Assembly (NCBI RefSeq): GCF_014467015.1
Contig: NZ_CP058559.1
Span: forward strand, 1,488,001-1,552,000
Reading direction: 5' to 3'
Source: Alkalicella caledoniensis
GTDB taxonomy: Bacteria > Bacillota > Proteinivoracia > Proteinivoracales > Proteinivoracaceae
DNA length: 64,000 bases
Shown: positions 24,746-33,270 of the stretch, in pieces
How positions within the stretch are numbered: position 1 is the first letter of the stretch
How the letters are laid out: every line of letters begins with the position of its first letter
The notes under the pieces: model-generated
What the model saw: the letters and a program-made list of their open reading frames with translations, nothing else
Database searches by the model: none
What the model was told of the DNA's origin: nothing
Position numbers and translations under genes: made by a program

Positions 24746-25204
24746 ATGAAGAACACCAAATTTTTAGTGCAAGGAGCATTAATTGCTGCAGTTTATGTGG
24801 TTATTACTTTGCTTTTCGCGCCCATTAGCTATGGACCTATGCAGGTACGTATTTCCGAAGCTATGACTGTTTTACCTATACTAACACCTGCAGCTATACC
24901 TGGATTGTTTGTAGGTGCCCTAATTGCTAACTTATTCAGTGATGCTGGACTTTTAGATGTAGTATTTGGTAGCTTAGCTTCCTTAATAGCAGCGTATCTC
25001 ACTTACCTGGTGCCTAGGTCAAAACTTTGGCTGGCCCCATTACCCCCAGTTTTAGTAAATGTAATCATAATTCCTATTGTTTTATACTTCGCTTTTGATC
25101 TACCATACTGGTTAATGTTAAGTGGAGTGTTTACAGGACAAATGATTGCTTGCTACGGACTAGGATACCCACTTTTACTAGCTTTAACTAAGCTAAAGAA
25201 GTAG
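24746..25204 (+). CDS. queT: QueT-family queuosine precursor transporter (ECF S component)
   Basis: 152 residues with about five membrane helices. The segments MQVRISEAMTVLPILTPAAI and PGLFVGALIANLF are typical of QueT. It is thought to bind preQ1 or related deazapurines and work with a shared ECF energising module encoded elsewhere. The preQ1 riboswitch directly upstream supports the call strongly. It is followed by a bidirectional terminator. Confidence 0.93.
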   Translation: MKNTKFLVQGALIAAVYVVITLLFAPISYGPMQVRISEAMTVLPILTPAAIPGLFVGALIANLFSDAGLLDVVFGSLASLIAAYLTYLVPRSKLWLAPLPPVLVNVIIIPIVLYFAFDLPYWLMLSGVFTGQMIACYGLGYPLLLALTKLKK

Positions 25205-25210
25205 AGAATT

Positions 25211-25259
25211 TCGGGTTCATCCTTGACTTATCCACCATGGATAATCAAGATGAACCCGA
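25211..25259. terminator. Bidirectional terminator after queT
   Basis: Arms TCGGGTTCATC and GATGAACCCGA with an inner TTATCCA/TGGATAA pair. Confidence 0.82.
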
Positions 25260-25310
25260 TTTTGTTTTGCTTTATAATATACCTTTTCGGTGCACTTCCT
25301 ATAAAGTAAT

Positions 25311-26048
25311 TTAATCCATCTCTATTATTATTTTAGCCAGTTTATCTTCGTCAAAGATTCCATATACTCTGTGAAATCTGTCCTTGGGTGTAGAAAAGAC
25401 TAGAATATTTCCACTGTTTTCATCAGAGAATTTGTGATTTACATATGTGTAATCTGGCTTATAGTTTTCCCCTAGCCTCTTTGAGACTTGATCATAGGTG
25501 TTATTTGTCCATATGAAAAATGCATTTTTTTCTTCTTGGTTAAGAAAGGTCCTAATTCCCCTTTCAAGGTTGTCAGTTATGGTCTCTAAGAACTTTGAAG
25601 TCACCTCAGAATCCTCCACATAATCTAACTCTAATTTATTTTTAATTTTCTCTGCAATCTCCTTATGGTTTTTGGAATAAATCATCCCGATACGCTCCAC
25701 TCCACGGAACAAAAAATTCTTTTCAAAAACTTCTTTGTCAACGAGGCAGATAGATTTTGAAACAATGGGTATTTCGCCCAGAAGTCTCTTTTCTCCTTGA
25801 CCTTCGAATATCCCCAATTCTGCCTTTATTATTTTTTTAATCTTGCCAAGATACTTCAAGGTAATTTTAACAGGAAAATCTCCTACATTTAGTCCCTTAA
25901 GTTCTATGGAACCTTCCGGTAGCTTTCTTAAGAACAACGGATCACAAATAAGCATGCCCCCTGAGCTGATCTCAAGCTCTCCTATGTTTTCTTCTTCTAC
26001 CTTTGGAAAAAAGAATCTTATTAATGTTTTCAGTTTTTCAAGAAACAA
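25311..26048 (-). CDS. Protein of unknown function (245 residues)
   Basis: TTG start at 26048 with GAGGGG 6 nt upstream. There is no signal peptide or clear membrane helix. The N-terminal third has ELEISSGGMLICDPLFLRKL, reminiscent of a short beta motif (SSG...DPL) in some uncharacterised families; I cannot assign one. The C-terminal half is charged and mixed helix/strand (RIGMIYSKNHKEIAEKIKN, FFIWTNNTYDQV, NILVFSTPKDRFHRVYGIFD). It lies 57 bp downstream of the Xaa-Pro peptidase on the same strand. No catalytic motif is visible. Confidence 0.65.
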   Translation of the reverse strand: MFLEKLKTLIRFFFPKVEEENIGELEISSGGMLICDPLFLRKLPEGSIELKGLNVGDFPVKITLKYLGKIKKIIKAELGIFEGQGEKRLLGEIPIVSKSICLVDKEVFEKNFLFRGVERIGMIYSKNHKEIAEKIKNKLELDYVEDSEVTSKFLETITDNLERGIRTFLNQEEKNAFFIWTNNTYDQVSKRLGENYKPDYTYVNHKFSDENSGNILVFSTPKDRFHRVYGIFDEDKLAKIIIEMD

Positions 26049-26105
26049 ACATATCCCCTCACCCTCTATAAATTATCTCTTTAGATAGAGTATATGTTTC
26101 GGTTT

Positions 26106-27350
26106 TTATCTTTTTGCCATAAACTTCTCTATATCTTCCACTGTTCTTATGATATCTTTGGATAAATTCTCATGCCCGTTTTCAGTAACTAATACATCAT
26201 CTTCTATACGGACTCCAATGGCTTCTTCATCAATGTATAGCCCAGGCTCAATGGTTATTACCATTCCTGCTTCTAGTTTAGCATTTCTAGCCCCAACATC
26301 ATGGGTATCAAGACCTAAAAAGTGGCCAACACCATGATAGTAGTATTTACTAAGTTCCCCTTCATCTTTGATTATACCTAATTCAATACATCCTTGGGCT
26401 AATATCTTTTTTGTGTATTCATTGAGCTCAGTAAATGTAACACCGGGCCTTACCCTTTTAGTAACCTCGTCTAGGGCTTTAAGAACAACATTGTATACGT
26501 CTTTTTGCCTAGGGGTAAATTTTCCATTCACAGGAATGGTTCTACTTATATCTGCACAATAATGCTGAAATTCAGCCCCCAGATCGAAAAGAATCAGTTC
26601 TCCGTCTGAAAGTTGGCAGTTATTGTCCTCGTAATGAAGAACAGTGGCATTTTTACCAGCTGCAGCTATGGTGTTGAATGCCTTGTTTTTAGCTCCAAGG
26701 TTTTTTATAGTAAAATCAAAATATGCTTCTACTTGATATTCGAACAAGCCTGCCTCACAGTTTACCATGAGGGATTTAATGCCCTCTCCTGTAATTTCAA
26801 TGGCTCTTCTCATTTTATCTATTTCAACCTGTTCTTTTTTAACCCTGATTTTTGCCACATCATTGTAGATGTTTTTTATAGAAGCTTGGGGATACTTTTT
26901 TATTATGTCCTGGGAGAATAACTGTGCCCTAGTTGGTATTGAGTCATAGCTACGTTTTTCCAGATCTAAATAAACTTTTTCCAATGAGTTGCCTGTTATC
27001 TCTTGATGTAACAGACCCTCAAATTCAGTTAAGAACTTAATGTTATCTAACCCTGAAGCTTCCTTTGCTTCGTCTTTAGTCATTCGCTTTCCTATCCACT
27101 TCTCAAGTACAGGGTTTCCCTCTTCAATGAATAAGTACTCCCTGATATTTTCATCAGATTTAGCTAAGACATATATTGCCTGATCTCTATCAATACCAGT
27201 AATATAATAAAAATTTCTGTTTGGAGTGAATATATAACTTTGGTCGGCACTTCTTTGAGGTGCCACTCCCGCAAAAAGGATCAAGATAGAGTTGTCTTTT
27301 ATTGATTCTTGTAGCTTCTTGCGGTTATTAATAAAGAACTCGTTTTTCAT
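26106..27350 (-). CDS. Xaa-Pro aminopeptidase, M24B family
   Basis: 414 residues. The N-terminal 175 are the creatinase/prolidase-like domain; the rest is the pita-bread fold. Metal ligands are visible: Asp in LFDLGAEF, Asp in CADISRTIPVNG, His in YYHGVGHFLGLDTHD, Glu in VITIEPGLY and Glu in GVRIEDDVLV. It removes N-terminal residues ahead of proline in the cytoplasm. The RBS AAAGGGG precedes ATG 27350. It could equally be called PepP or PepQ-like; the length favours aminopeptidase P. Confidence 0.9.
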   Translation of the reverse strand: MKNEFFINNRKKLQESIKDNSILILFAGVAPQRSADQSYIFTPNRNFYYITGIDRDQAIYVLAKSDENIREYLFIEEGNPVLEKWIGKRMTKDEAKEASGLDNIKFLTEFEGLLHQEITGNSLEKVYLDLEKRSYDSIPTRAQLFSQDIIKKYPQASIKNIYNDVAKIRVKKEQVEIDKMRRAIEITGEGIKSLMVNCEAGLFEYQVEAYFDFTIKNLGAKNKAFNTIAAAGKNATVLHYEDNNCQLSDGELILFDLGAEFQHYCADISRTIPVNGKFTPRQKDVYNVVLKALDEVTKRVRPGVTFTELNEYTKKILAQGCIELGIIKDEGELSKYYYHGVGHFLGLDTHDVGARNAKLEAGMVITIEPGLYIDEEAIGVRIEDDVLVTENGHENLSKDIIRTVEDIEKFMAKR

Positions 27351-27483
27351 AATGATACCCCTTTTCTGTAATGATTTATATATTATTATATTTCGACTTC
27401 CTAACTATTTTCCCTCTTATTTTTTTAAATTCCTCAGATATGTTCTGAGAGCTAAAAGACTTAAACCCAATTTATCAATTTTA

Positions 27484-28104
27484 TTATTTATTCAATAAGA
27501 GATGTTCCAAACAATTCCCTTTGATATATACCGCTCCACCTGAAGTTATCTCTATTAGATGAAACCCTGTGTCTCCTGTTGGAAATTTTATATTAGTAGG
27601 TACTGGTAGTTGAAATATTGTTTTAATAAGCATGGATATAGTGCCGCCATGGGCCACCAGACATACTGTTTTTTGCTCATGAGCATTGAACTTTTCATCA
27701 TAGAACTGGTGCCAAAAACCTTCCACCCTCATCCTAAAATCTATAGTTGATTCTCCACCAGGTAAAGGTCTATAAATCTTTAGCCTATCTGGTGTTATAG
27801 GGTATTTTTTATTGGCTTCTTCAAAGGTTAAGCCTGCCAAGTGTCCATTATCCATCTCCATCAAGCTATTAACCTCAATGGGTTCTTTCATTATTTTTTT
27901 ACATATTAATTCAGCTGTTTTTTTTGCTCGTTTTAAGGGGCTACAATAAATTTCATCTATTCCGTAATAAACAGATAAGTATTCTGCAAGCTTTTTAGCT
28001 TGGGATTCCCCCAGTTTTGTAAGGGGATAGTCTGCCCTGCCTTCATGTCTACCTAATATATCCCCTTCAGATTGCCCGTGTCTTACTAAAATTAGCCTTA
28101 ACAT
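27484..28104 (-). CDS. Histidine phosphatase family protein (phosphoglycerate mutase-like)
   Basis: 206 residues. The catalytic motif RHGQSEGDILGRHEGRADYP is at residues 8-27, EMDNGHLAGLTFEE carries the acidic residue, and the second His is in CLVAHGGTIS. It is closest in style to alpha-ribazole phosphatase and broad-specificity phosphatases (CobC/PhoE type). There are no cobalamin genes nearby, so the substrate is open. Confidence 0.85.
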   Translation of the reverse strand: MLRLILVRHGQSEGDILGRHEGRADYPLTKLGESQAKKLAEYLSVYYGIDEIYCSPLKRAKKTAELICKKIMKEPIEVNSLMEMDNGHLAGLTFEEANKKYPITPDRLKIYRPLPGGESTIDFRMRVEGFWHQFYDEKFNAHEQKTVCLVAHGGTISMLIKTIFQLPVPTNIKFPTGDTGFHLIEITSGGAVYIKGNCLEHLLLNK

Positions 28105-28209
28105 CGAAATACCACCTCCATGGAATCTGTATAATCAAATTATTATACTTTCTTATTCTCTACATAAGTTAATTCTCCTTCATTACCACTAGAAGTCATG
28201 AAAAGAGAT

Positions 28210-28245
28210 AGAATAAAAAAAGCGCCGCAGCGCTTTTTTTATTCT
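28210..28245 (-). terminator. Terminator of the PHP phosphatase gene
   Basis: AGCGC-CGCA-GCGCT flanked by A7/T7, giving a long stem that reaches AGAATA/TATTCT; ends at the stop codon of the minus-strand gene. Confidence 0.88.
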
Positions 28246-29035
28246 ATCCTATTCTTAGTTTCTTCATCATTTTGGAAAATACGCTTAACTTTTCTATTTT
28301 ATGGGGTATAAAAATTTCTAACTCTTGGTTTTGTAAAATTCTCTCACCATTTGCCATTATAGTATTTGCCTTTTGGGCTCCCACCATATCCACTAGTCGC
28401 TTTTGTGCTTCCACTATTTTGGGACTTCTTCTTCGTGGAGTATGTGCATCAGTGGCCATCAAATGTACTAGGTTATGCCTAAGCATTTCCTCGGAAACCT
28501 TCTGAATCCTCTCTCCATATTTACCTAGCAAGCTAAAGGTTGTCATCTGGCTCACTGCCCCCAGCTCTATAAGTCTAAACAGGATATTGGGGTCATTTAT
28601 AATTTCGGAATTTCTCTCAGGGTGAGCAATAACTGGCACATACCCCTTTAACCTTATTGAGTACAATGTGTCTTCTGTATAGCTAGGTATACCGTTCATA
28701 GGTAGTTCAATAAGGACATACCTTGAATCATTTAAGGTATTTATTTCTCCATTAATTAAAAGCTTAGGAATGTCAGGGTCTATAAATACCTCGTGCCCTG
28801 AATATATCTTTACATCAATACCAAGCTCCCTTAATTTTTTATTTATGTTCTTCACATTATCTTTTACATCCCTTGGTGTAGAAAAAAATTCCCCTCTAAT
28901 AAAATGAGGTGTAGCTATTATCTTACTTATATTCTCTTTTTCTGCAATTTGACACATTTCAAGGGTTTCATCCATATTTTTAGCTCCATCGTCAATTGCA
29001 GGTATAAGGTGACTGTGTGTATCAACTATTAGCAT
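28244..29035 (-). CDS. CpsB/YwqE-type tyrosine-protein phosphatase (PHP family)
   Basis: 263 residues. Metal-binding motifs of the PHP fold: DTHSHLIPAIDDGAKN, ATPHF, GHEVFIDPDIP, IAHPERN and MATDAHTPRRR. In capsule loci these manganese enzymes remove phosphate from the tyrosine kinase that controls polysaccharide export. There is no capsule locus here, but the MBOAT/DHHW pair that modifies surface polymers starts 1 kb away on the other strand. It is a single gene. Confidence 0.88.
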   Translation of the reverse strand: MLIVDTHSHLIPAIDDGAKNMDETLEMCQIAEKENISKIIATPHFIRGEFFSTPRDVKDNVKNINKKLRELGIDVKIYSGHEVFIDPDIPKLLINGEINTLNDSRYVLIELPMNGIPSYTEDTLYSIRLKGYVPVIAHPERNSEIINDPNILFRLIELGAVSQMTTFSLLGKYGERIQKVSEEMLRHNLVHLMATDAHTPRRRSPKIVEAQKRLVDMVGAQKANTIMANGERILQNQELEIFIPHKIEKLSVFSKMMKKLRIG

Positions 29036-29243
29036 ATAATTCCTCCAAATACTTATGTATTATTAATCAATACATATATTATAAACCAATCATCCATGTA
29101 ATTTCTACATAATTTGTTTTTTCCCTCTTAAACTTCAAAACTATAAAGTGTAGTGATTTTTTTACCTAAAAAAAATTCCCTGGGAACCTTCTTTAAATAA
29201 AATCCGTCTAAACAAACGTATAAAAAAATTAGGAGGTTATTTT

Positions 29244-29777
29244 ATGAAAAAAATTGTTATAGTTTTTGCTGTTTTATCACTGATTTTAATGGTAGGTTGT
29301 AGTTCATCTGGGGGTTCTGGAAATGATGTTGACATGAACCAAGTGATGGAAAATGTAATTGCTCGAATATCTGAAGACCTTAAAGAGGCAGGTTATACTG
29401 ATGCAGATTTTGAAGCTGAAGTTCTGCCTGGATATTTTGTTATTGATTTGAAAGATGAAGAACTAGACTTTAATCCTTACGATGGTTTGATTGACTTAGA
29501 TAAAGTCGAAGGCGGTTTTACTATCCAAGCGGCCATGATGTTAAATGCAGATAGAATCATAGTATTCAAGGTTTCTGATAGTGATTATCTAGAAGAGTTA
29601 AAAGGCATTTTAGAAGAGGAAAAACAAGGTCAATACGATATGTGGGAGCAGTATCTTCCTGATCAGTTTGAAAAAGTAAAGGAAACTATTTTTGAAGTTG
29701 AAGGTGACTTAATTTATTATATAACTTATCAAGATGCAGAAGACATTGAATCTGTTATTTTAGATTCCTTAAAGTAA
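29244..29777 (+). CDS. Lipoprotein of unknown function
   Basis: 177 residues with a clear lipobox (LILMVGC, Cys at 19), so it should be anchored to the outer face of the membrane. The mature part is acidic and predicted alpha/beta, without any family I recognise. AGGAGG is its RBS. It is followed by a GC-rich hairpin. Its position before the MBOAT pair may be coincidence. Confidence 0.75.
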   Translation: MKKIVIVFAVLSLILMVGCSSSGGSGNDVDMNQVMENVIARISEDLKEAGYTDADFEAEVLPGYFVIDLKDEELDFNPYDGLIDLDKVEGGFTIQAAMMLNADRIIVFKVSDSDYLEELKGILEEEKQGQYDMWEQYLPDQFEKVKETIFEVEGDLIYYITYQDAEDIESVILDSLK

Positions 29778-29778
29778 T

Positions 29779-29798
29779 AAGGGCACGCAAGTGCCCTT
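29779..29798 (+). terminator. Hairpin after the lipoprotein gene
   Basis: Perfect AAGGGCAC-GCAA-GTGCCCTT hairpin 2 bp after the stop codon. It is not followed by a T-run, because the repeat at 29799 begins right there; it may be a terminator whose T-tract was displaced by an insertion. Confidence 0.55.
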
Positions 29799-29873
29799 AG
29801 CTTGTAGACAAAGCTAACACAAAAGTCGTTGACCTAAATTGCATATTTAAAAGAAACACAATTAATTTGAGGA
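29799..29873 (+). repeat. Solo copy of the repeat that flanks the IS1182-like element
   Basis: Begins AGCTTGTAGACAAA and runs to AATTAATTTGAGGAGA. It aligns over about 75 bp with 35137-35213, including the exact 14-bp start, and less closely with the complement of 36990-37066. All three copies start right after a hairpin. No transposase is present here. Confidence 0.68.
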
Positions 29874-29947
29874 GACTGGTATGGGGGTCCTCCTTGTGGG
29901 ACCCTGACATTCAAAACCATCTAGCCCTTTTAGGATGTGATATTCTT

Positions 29948-31354
29948 ATGGTTTTTAGTTCTATAGTTTTTTTGTTTTACTTTCTTCCACTTATCTTGTT
30001 AGTTTATTATATGTGTCCAAAAAAGTATCGCAACATTGTTCTATTATCCTTTAGCTTAGTTTTCTACGCATGGGGTGAACCCGTATATATTATATTGATG
30101 CTCTTCTCATCAGTAGTTGATTACACTCATGGTTTATTTATAGATAGGTATAAAGATAGAAACATCAACTTATCAAGAATATTTGTTGCCTCTTCGATAT
30201 TTATAAATTTATCCTTACTTGCTTTTTTTAAGTACTCAGACTTTTTTATACTGAACATAAATTATTTCCTGGGGACTAATTTAACCCCCTTAAATCTACC
30301 ACTACCCATTGGGATCTCTTTTTACACATTTCAAACCATGTCCTATTCCATTGATGTTTATAGGGGTGATGCCCCTGTTCAAAGGAGCCCAATAGCATTA
30401 GCTACCTATGTAACTCTTTTCCCCCAGCTAATAGCAGGTCCAATTGTTCGTTATCAGACTATAGCTCACCAAATTACTCATCGCAAAGAAAACATTGATA
30501 AGTTTTCTGAAGGGGTAGCTAAGTTTGTTAAGGGCTTAGGTAAAAAGGTTTTATTGGCAAATAATATAGGTTTTCTTTGGAACGAAATTCAAGGTTTGGG
30601 ACTAACAAACCTATCAATAATGACCGCTTGGCTAGGAATAATAGCTTTCGCCTTTCAAATATACTTTGATTTTAGCGGTTATTCTGATATGGCCATAGGC
30701 CTAGGGAAGATGTTTGGATTTGATTTTCTAGAGAACTTTAATTACCCTTATATATCCCAGTCTATTTCAGAGTTTTGGAGAAGATGGCATATTTCTTTGG
30801 GTAGTTGGTTTAGAGATTATCTTTATATCCCTTTGGGGGGCAATAGAAAAGGCTCTTTTATATTATATAGAAATTTATTTACTGTTTGGTTTTTAACAGG
30901 ATTTTGGCATGGTGCTAATTGGAACTTTATCATTTGGGGATTATACTTTGGTGCCCTAATAGCAATTGAGAGGGCTATACTCCTTCAGCTCATGGATAAA
31001 TGGAAAAAACCATTAAGGCATGTTTATGTAATTTTCTTGGTATTAATTAGTTGGGTGCTTTTTGTATTTGAGGATCTTAGTATGGGCCTTGAGTATCTTA
31101 AGGTTATGTTTGGGTTTGGTAACTCGCCCCTTATTGATTCAACTTTTTTGTATTATTTATATTCCTACTCCTTAACTTTAGTAGTTCTTACCATAGCTTC
31201 TACACCTGTTCTAAAATTTATAAAAACTTCGCAATCAAAAACGTATAAAACTATATATTCTTTGTCTCCTGTAGTTTATTTGCTTATCCTTATCTTAACT
31301 ACTGCATATTTAGTTGATTCAACGTATAATCCGTTTCTTTACTTTAGATTTTAA
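29948..31354 (+). CDS. MBOAT-family membrane O-acyltransferase (AlgI/DltB-like)
   Basis: About 468 residues with about ten membrane helices. Hallmarks are NLPLPIGISFYTFQTMSYSI, ISEFWRRWHISLGSWFRDYL, YIPLGGNR and FLTGFWHGANWNFIIWGLY with the catalytic His. It transfers acyl (usually acetyl) groups across the membrane to a surface polymer. ATG 29948 gives the usual AlgI N-terminus (MVFSSIVFLFYFLPLILLVY); the upstream in-frame codons lie in the repeat at 29799 and are probably not translated. It pairs with the DHHW protein gene 11 nt downstream. Confidence 0.88.
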   Translation: MVFSSIVFLFYFLPLILLVYYMCPKKYRNIVLLSFSLVFYAWGEPVYIILMLFSSVVDYTHGLFIDRYKDRNINLSRIFVASSIFINLSLLAFFKYSDFFILNINYFLGTNLTPLNLPLPIGISFYTFQTMSYSIDVYRGDAPVQRSPIALATYVTLFPQLIAGPIVRYQTIAHQITHRKENIDKFSEGVAKFVKGLGKKVLLANNIGFLWNEIQGLGLTNLSIMTAWLGIIAFAFQIYFDFSGYSDMAIGLGKMFGFDFLENFNYPYISQSISEFWRRWHISLGSWFRDYLYIPLGGNRKGSFILYRNLFTVWFLTGFWHGANWNFIIWGLYFGALIAIERAILLQLMDKWKKPLRHVYVIFLVLISWVLFVFEDLSMGLEYLKVMFGFGNSPLIDSTFLYYLYSYSLTLVVLTIASTPVLKFIKTSQSKTYKTIYSLSPVVYLLILILTTAYLVDSTYNPFLYFRF

Positions 31355-31365
31355 GGGTGATTCTT

Positions 31366-32490
31366 ATGAAAAAGGTTAATGTTATAAATTCAGCAGTGTT
31401 CATTACATTTTTAGCTATGTTTGGGATTATAAATATATTAAGTCCAATTAGAACATTTTCCGAAATGGAAAATAGGTATTTAGCTCAAATTCCCAATCTC
31501 AATTTTAGAAACTTACGTTTAGGCAGGGTGACAACAGGTATGGAAAATTTCCTTTCAGATCAATTCTTTTTAAGGGATAAGTGGGTGCTCCTTAAATCAG
31601 ATATTGAGCTTTTTACTATGAAAAGAGAAAATAACGGAATTTTTATTGGGAAAGATGGTTTCTTATTGGAAAACTATAAAGGCCCCCGGGATAATCTTTA
31701 TAAAAATATAGATAGCATCAATAACCTTTATGCTTTACTGCCTAATAAGAATTTTTATTTCCTTGGAGTTCCAAACTCTGTTGAGATATTTCCTCATAAG
31801 CTCCCCCCATTAGCTAACCCCCAAGGGCAAGGGGAAGTTATAGAGATAATTGAAAGCAATCTTAGTGGGGATATCCCATTTATCAATATTACAGAGACTA
31901 TGCGGACTAACAACCATGAGTATATATACTTTAAAACAGATCATCATTGGACAATGGAAGGGGCTTATTTTGCTTATAGATATGCAGGAAGTTTTTTAGG
32001 ATACAATCCCTATGACTTTGATGATTTTAGAAAGGATTTGGTTTCCGATGATTTTTATGGAACCTATTTTTCTAAGGCTAATAATCGTAGCACTCCACCA
32101 GATAAGCTCTTTGTTTTAACACCAAATTTCCCAGTTAAGTACCAAGTAAGATACAGTGGAAAAGAAGAGGCTTTTGACAAACTATATAGCTCTAAACATC
32201 TAGAGGGAAGGGATAAGTACTCTTTTTTCCTTGATGGAAACCATCCCTTGGTGACCATATCCAGTGATATAGAGAACAATAAAAAAATTCTTGTTATAAA
32301 GGATTCATATGCCCATAGTTTTGTACCATTTTTAGCAAATCACTATTCTGAAATACACATGATCGACTTGAGATATTTTAATACAAGTCTAACTGATTAT
32401 ATAGAAACAAACATGATAGATGAGGTTCTTTTCCTCTTTAATATTTCTACATTCTCACAAGATGGAAATATTTTAAATTTTATACCTTAA
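31366..32490 (+). CDS. DHHW-motif SGNH-like protein, partner of the MBOAT acyltransferase
   Basis: 374 residues. One N-terminal membrane helix, then an AlgJ/AlgX-type extracellular domain with the motif YFKTDHHWTMEGAYFAYRY (His-containing DHHW) and a C-terminal KDSYAHSFVPFL block with the nucleophile Ser. These proteins receive the acyl group from the MBOAT partner and place it on the polymer. ATG 31366 with AAGGG upstream is preferred to GTG 31357. The cognate polymer is unknown. Confidence 0.85.
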   Translation: MKKVNVINSAVFITFLAMFGIINILSPIRTFSEMENRYLAQIPNLNFRNLRLGRVTTGMENFLSDQFFLRDKWVLLKSDIELFTMKRENNGIFIGKDGFLLENYKGPRDNLYKNIDSINNLYALLPNKNFYFLGVPNSVEIFPHKLPPLANPQGQGEVIEIIESNLSGDIPFINITETMRTNNHEYIYFKTDHHWTMEGAYFAYRYAGSFLGYNPYDFDDFRKDLVSDDFYGTYFSKANNRSTPPDKLFVLTPNFPVKYQVRYSGKEEAFDKLYSSKHLEGRDKYSFFLDGNHPLVTISSDIENNKKILVIKDSYAHSFVPFLANHYSEIHMIDLRYFNTSLTDYIETNMIDEVLFLFNISTFSQDGNILNFIP

Positions 32491-32504
32491 ACCTAAGCAT
32501 TGAT

Positions 32505-32529
32505 AAAGCGCCTATTTGGGCGCTTTTTT
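32505..32529 (+). terminator. Terminator of the MBOAT/DHHW operon
   Basis: AAAGCGCC-TATTT-GGGCGCTTTTTT. Confidence 0.87.
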
Positions 32530-32612
32530 GATATGACGTTTAAAGGTCTCTCTATGTATTTATCAACACTACAGGGCATAAAATGGTAAAAAGCTATACA
32601 GGAGGTGCTTAT

Positions 32613-32915
32613 GTGAATGAAAAAGAGGCTAGAACATTCATAACTTTCTTTTCTATATACTGTGAAAACAAACATTTAGAAAAAGAGAAGAAATCAGTAA
32701 CTTTTAAAAATTTCGGTGCTAATAAAGAGATTTTTCTATGTGAAGAGTGTGAGTTACTTGCCACTTCCACCTTACTTAATAGGATTAGCTGTCCTAAAAA
32801 TCCCAAACCTTCCTGTAGAAAATGCCCTGATAATTGCCATGGCCCAGATGTGAAATCAAAAGTCCGCAAGGTGATGATGTATTCCAGTCTCAGAAGGTTA
32901 CTTAAAAAGACATAA
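32613..32915 (+). CDS. YgbA-type 'nitrous oxide-stimulated promoter' family protein
   Basis: About 100 residues. The order SIYCENKH, then CEECELLATSTLLNRISCP, PSCRKCPDNCH and RKVMMYSSLRRLL matches the YgbA_NO family, a small Cys-rich protein. In enteric bacteria ygbA responds to nitric oxide; its biochemical role is unknown. The GTG start at 32613 follows AGGAGGTG with 7-nt spacing, so the longer ATG reading from 32583, which contains the RBS, is rejected. It ends at a bidirectional terminator. Confidence 0.85.
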   Translation: MNEKEARTFITFFSIYCENKHLEKEKKSVTFKNFGANKEIFLCEECELLATSTLLNRISCPKNPKPSCRKCPDNCHGPDVKSKVRKVMMYSSLRRLLKKT

Positions 32916-32924
32916 CTGTATATA

Positions 32925-32964
32925 AACTAAGAACTAACTACAGTGATGTAGTTAGTTCTTAGTT
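32925..32964. terminator. Bidirectional terminator between ygbA-like and ferredoxin genes
   Basis: Perfect 17-bp arms AACTAAGAACTAACTAC (32925-32941) and the complement (32948-32964). Confidence 0.9.
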
Positions 32965-33156
32965 TTAGCTAATTTTTATGGCATCTACTGGGCATGCTTC
33001 TTCTGCTTCTTTAGCGGAATCTTTCAGTTCATCAGTAATTTTTACATCTTTGGCAAAGGCTTTGTCCTCGCCATCTTCCATTTCGAAAACCTCAGGACAG
33101 ATTTGTGGACAAAGCCCACATCCTATACAGTCATCCTTGTTTAAAAATGCTTGCAT
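32965..33156 (-). CDS. Small [4Fe-4S] ferredoxin
   Basis: 63 residues. One cluster site: CIGCGLCPQICPEVF near the N-terminus with the last ligand in EEACPVDAIKI. The second cluster of clostridial 2[4Fe-4S] ferredoxins is missing, as in the Thermotoga/Desulfovibrio single-cluster type. The start ATG 33156 follows AAGGAGGT. It is a soluble electron carrier and stands alone. Confidence 0.88.
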   Translation of the reverse strand: MQAFLNKDDCIGCGLCPQICPEVFEMEDGEDKAFAKDVKITDELKDSAKEAEEACPVDAIKIS

Positions 33157-33270
33157 ATACTCAAACCTCCTTTTTCTATCCATTTAAGGACTAATAGTGT
33201 TTTTTAATAAATATATTCTAAGCCTTTTATATTTTTAACAATTCTAACATATATTATTAGCTTTTAATGA

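Noticed and set aside
29867-29947. N-terminal extension of the MBOAT protein
   Set aside because: It is encoded mostly in or next to the repeat at 29799-29873 and does not match the MBOAT N-terminus.
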